51,837 nucleotides of DNA from an uncultured Clostridia bacterium (lineage in GTDB: Bacteria > Bacillota > Clostridia > Christensenellales > Borkfalkiaceae): contig CALVWO010000003.1 of NCBI GenBank assembly GCA_944367465.1, forward strand, positions 1 to 51,837. The letters run 5' to 3'. Made by a program: the position numbers and the translations under genes. Shown piece after piece: positions 51,673 through 51,837 of the stretch (the stretch's first letter is position 1; the number at the start of each line of letters is the position of its first letter). The notes beneath the pieces are model-generated. The model was not told where the DNA came from, ran no database searches, and saw only the letters and a list, made by a program, of their open reading frames with translations.

Positions 51673-51706
51673 AAAAAAGCGCCGCCGCGGTTTTCCGCGG
51701 CGGCGC
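51673..51706 (-). terminator. Terminator of the gene ending at 51751
   Basis: Stem GCGCCGCCGCGG / CCGCGGCGGCGC around TTTT, then six T on the minus strand (51673-51678). Confidence 0.88.
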
Positions 51707-51750
51707 ATTGCCGCACAGATGATGTCCGCGGGTCGCTCCCGCTCCGCACC

Positions 51751-51837
51751 CTACTCCCGTTCCACCGTGACGACGGGCTCGTAATCGCCCAGGATGCGCA
51801 CGGCGCGCTCGATGTCGTTCTGCAGCTCCGCGTCTTT
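51751..51837 (-). CDS. C-terminal fragment of an unidentified protein (cut by window edge)
   Basis: Last 28 codons, in frame to a TAG at 51751-51753: ..ELQNDIERAVRILGDYEPVV and a short charged end. Codon use matches neighbours, and a terminator follows, so it is a real 3' end. Too short to identify. Confidence 0.7.
   Translation of the reverse strand, partial: KDAELQNDIERAVRILGDYEPVVTVERE

Overview
The window is a dense, GC-rich stretch (roughly 60% G+C by eye) of a bacterial chromosome, mostly housekeeping genes on the minus strand. AGGAGG-type ribosome binding sites, consensus sigma-A promoters (fifteen listed, nearly all with 17-bp spacers), folate-type TrmFO, HslUV, RqcH, YlxM-Ffh and the order plsX-rnc-smc-ftsY point to Firmicutes/Clostridia. 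CotF-type coat proteins, a SpoVB-like flippase, a LysM protein and a SigB/SigF-type sigma module suggest a spore former or a relative of one. I lean to an uncultured Clostridia lineage (Christensenellales-like), but the sequence alone does not prove it.

Layout. 1-3.4 kb: GNAT acetyltransferase, lipoprotein, glyA, with traces of IS3-type ends. 3.5-15.7 kb: one long minus-strand operon (GT-C-like membrane protein, comM, dprA, topA, trmFO, hslV, hslU, hisS, trx). 15.9-21.6 kb: small spore-coat genes, nth, a divergent Se/S-carrier/cysteine-desulfurase pair, an S41 protease with a PucR-type regulator. 21.9-25.5 kb: a plus-strand membrane protein and a four-gene partner-switching sigma operon. 25.6-31.1 kb: HAD hydrolase, an unassigned enzyme-like protein, hisC, a heavy-metal exporter, an ugpC-type ABC ATPase. 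31.3-35.1 kb: tig-clpP-clpX. 35.2-41.4 kb: rqcH, a Cys-rich protein, LysM, spoVB-like, pgi. 41.6-44.6 kb: ylxM-ffh-rpsP-khpA. 44.9-51.8 kb: plsX-rnc-smc-ftsY and the last codons of another gene.

The most striking feature is not a gene. Five long intergenic elements (about 215-735 bp) and two solitary hairpins sit between co-directional genes, starting a few bases after a stop codon; where their outer hairpin is intact it lies just ahead of the next ribosome binding site. They are built from the same ordered set of stem-loops. Loops and junctions are conserved (terminal loop AACTGA or its complement, flanks TTCAC and CGTGA), while stem sequences differ from copy to copy and stay self-complementary. 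The full copies are two arms in inverted orientation. I know of no described family matching this; it is the best candidate here for an undescribed system, either a structured mRNA element or a mobile palindromic repeat. I could not run a database search.

Functionally the genes cover translation and protein targeting (ffh, ftsY, rpsP, tig, hisS, trmFO), proteolysis and ribosome rescue (clpXP, hslUV, rqcH), DNA handling (topA, dprA, comM, nth, smc), lipid and central metabolism (plsX, glyA, pgi, hisC) and sporulation or stress (sigma module, coat proteins, LysM, SpoVB-like).
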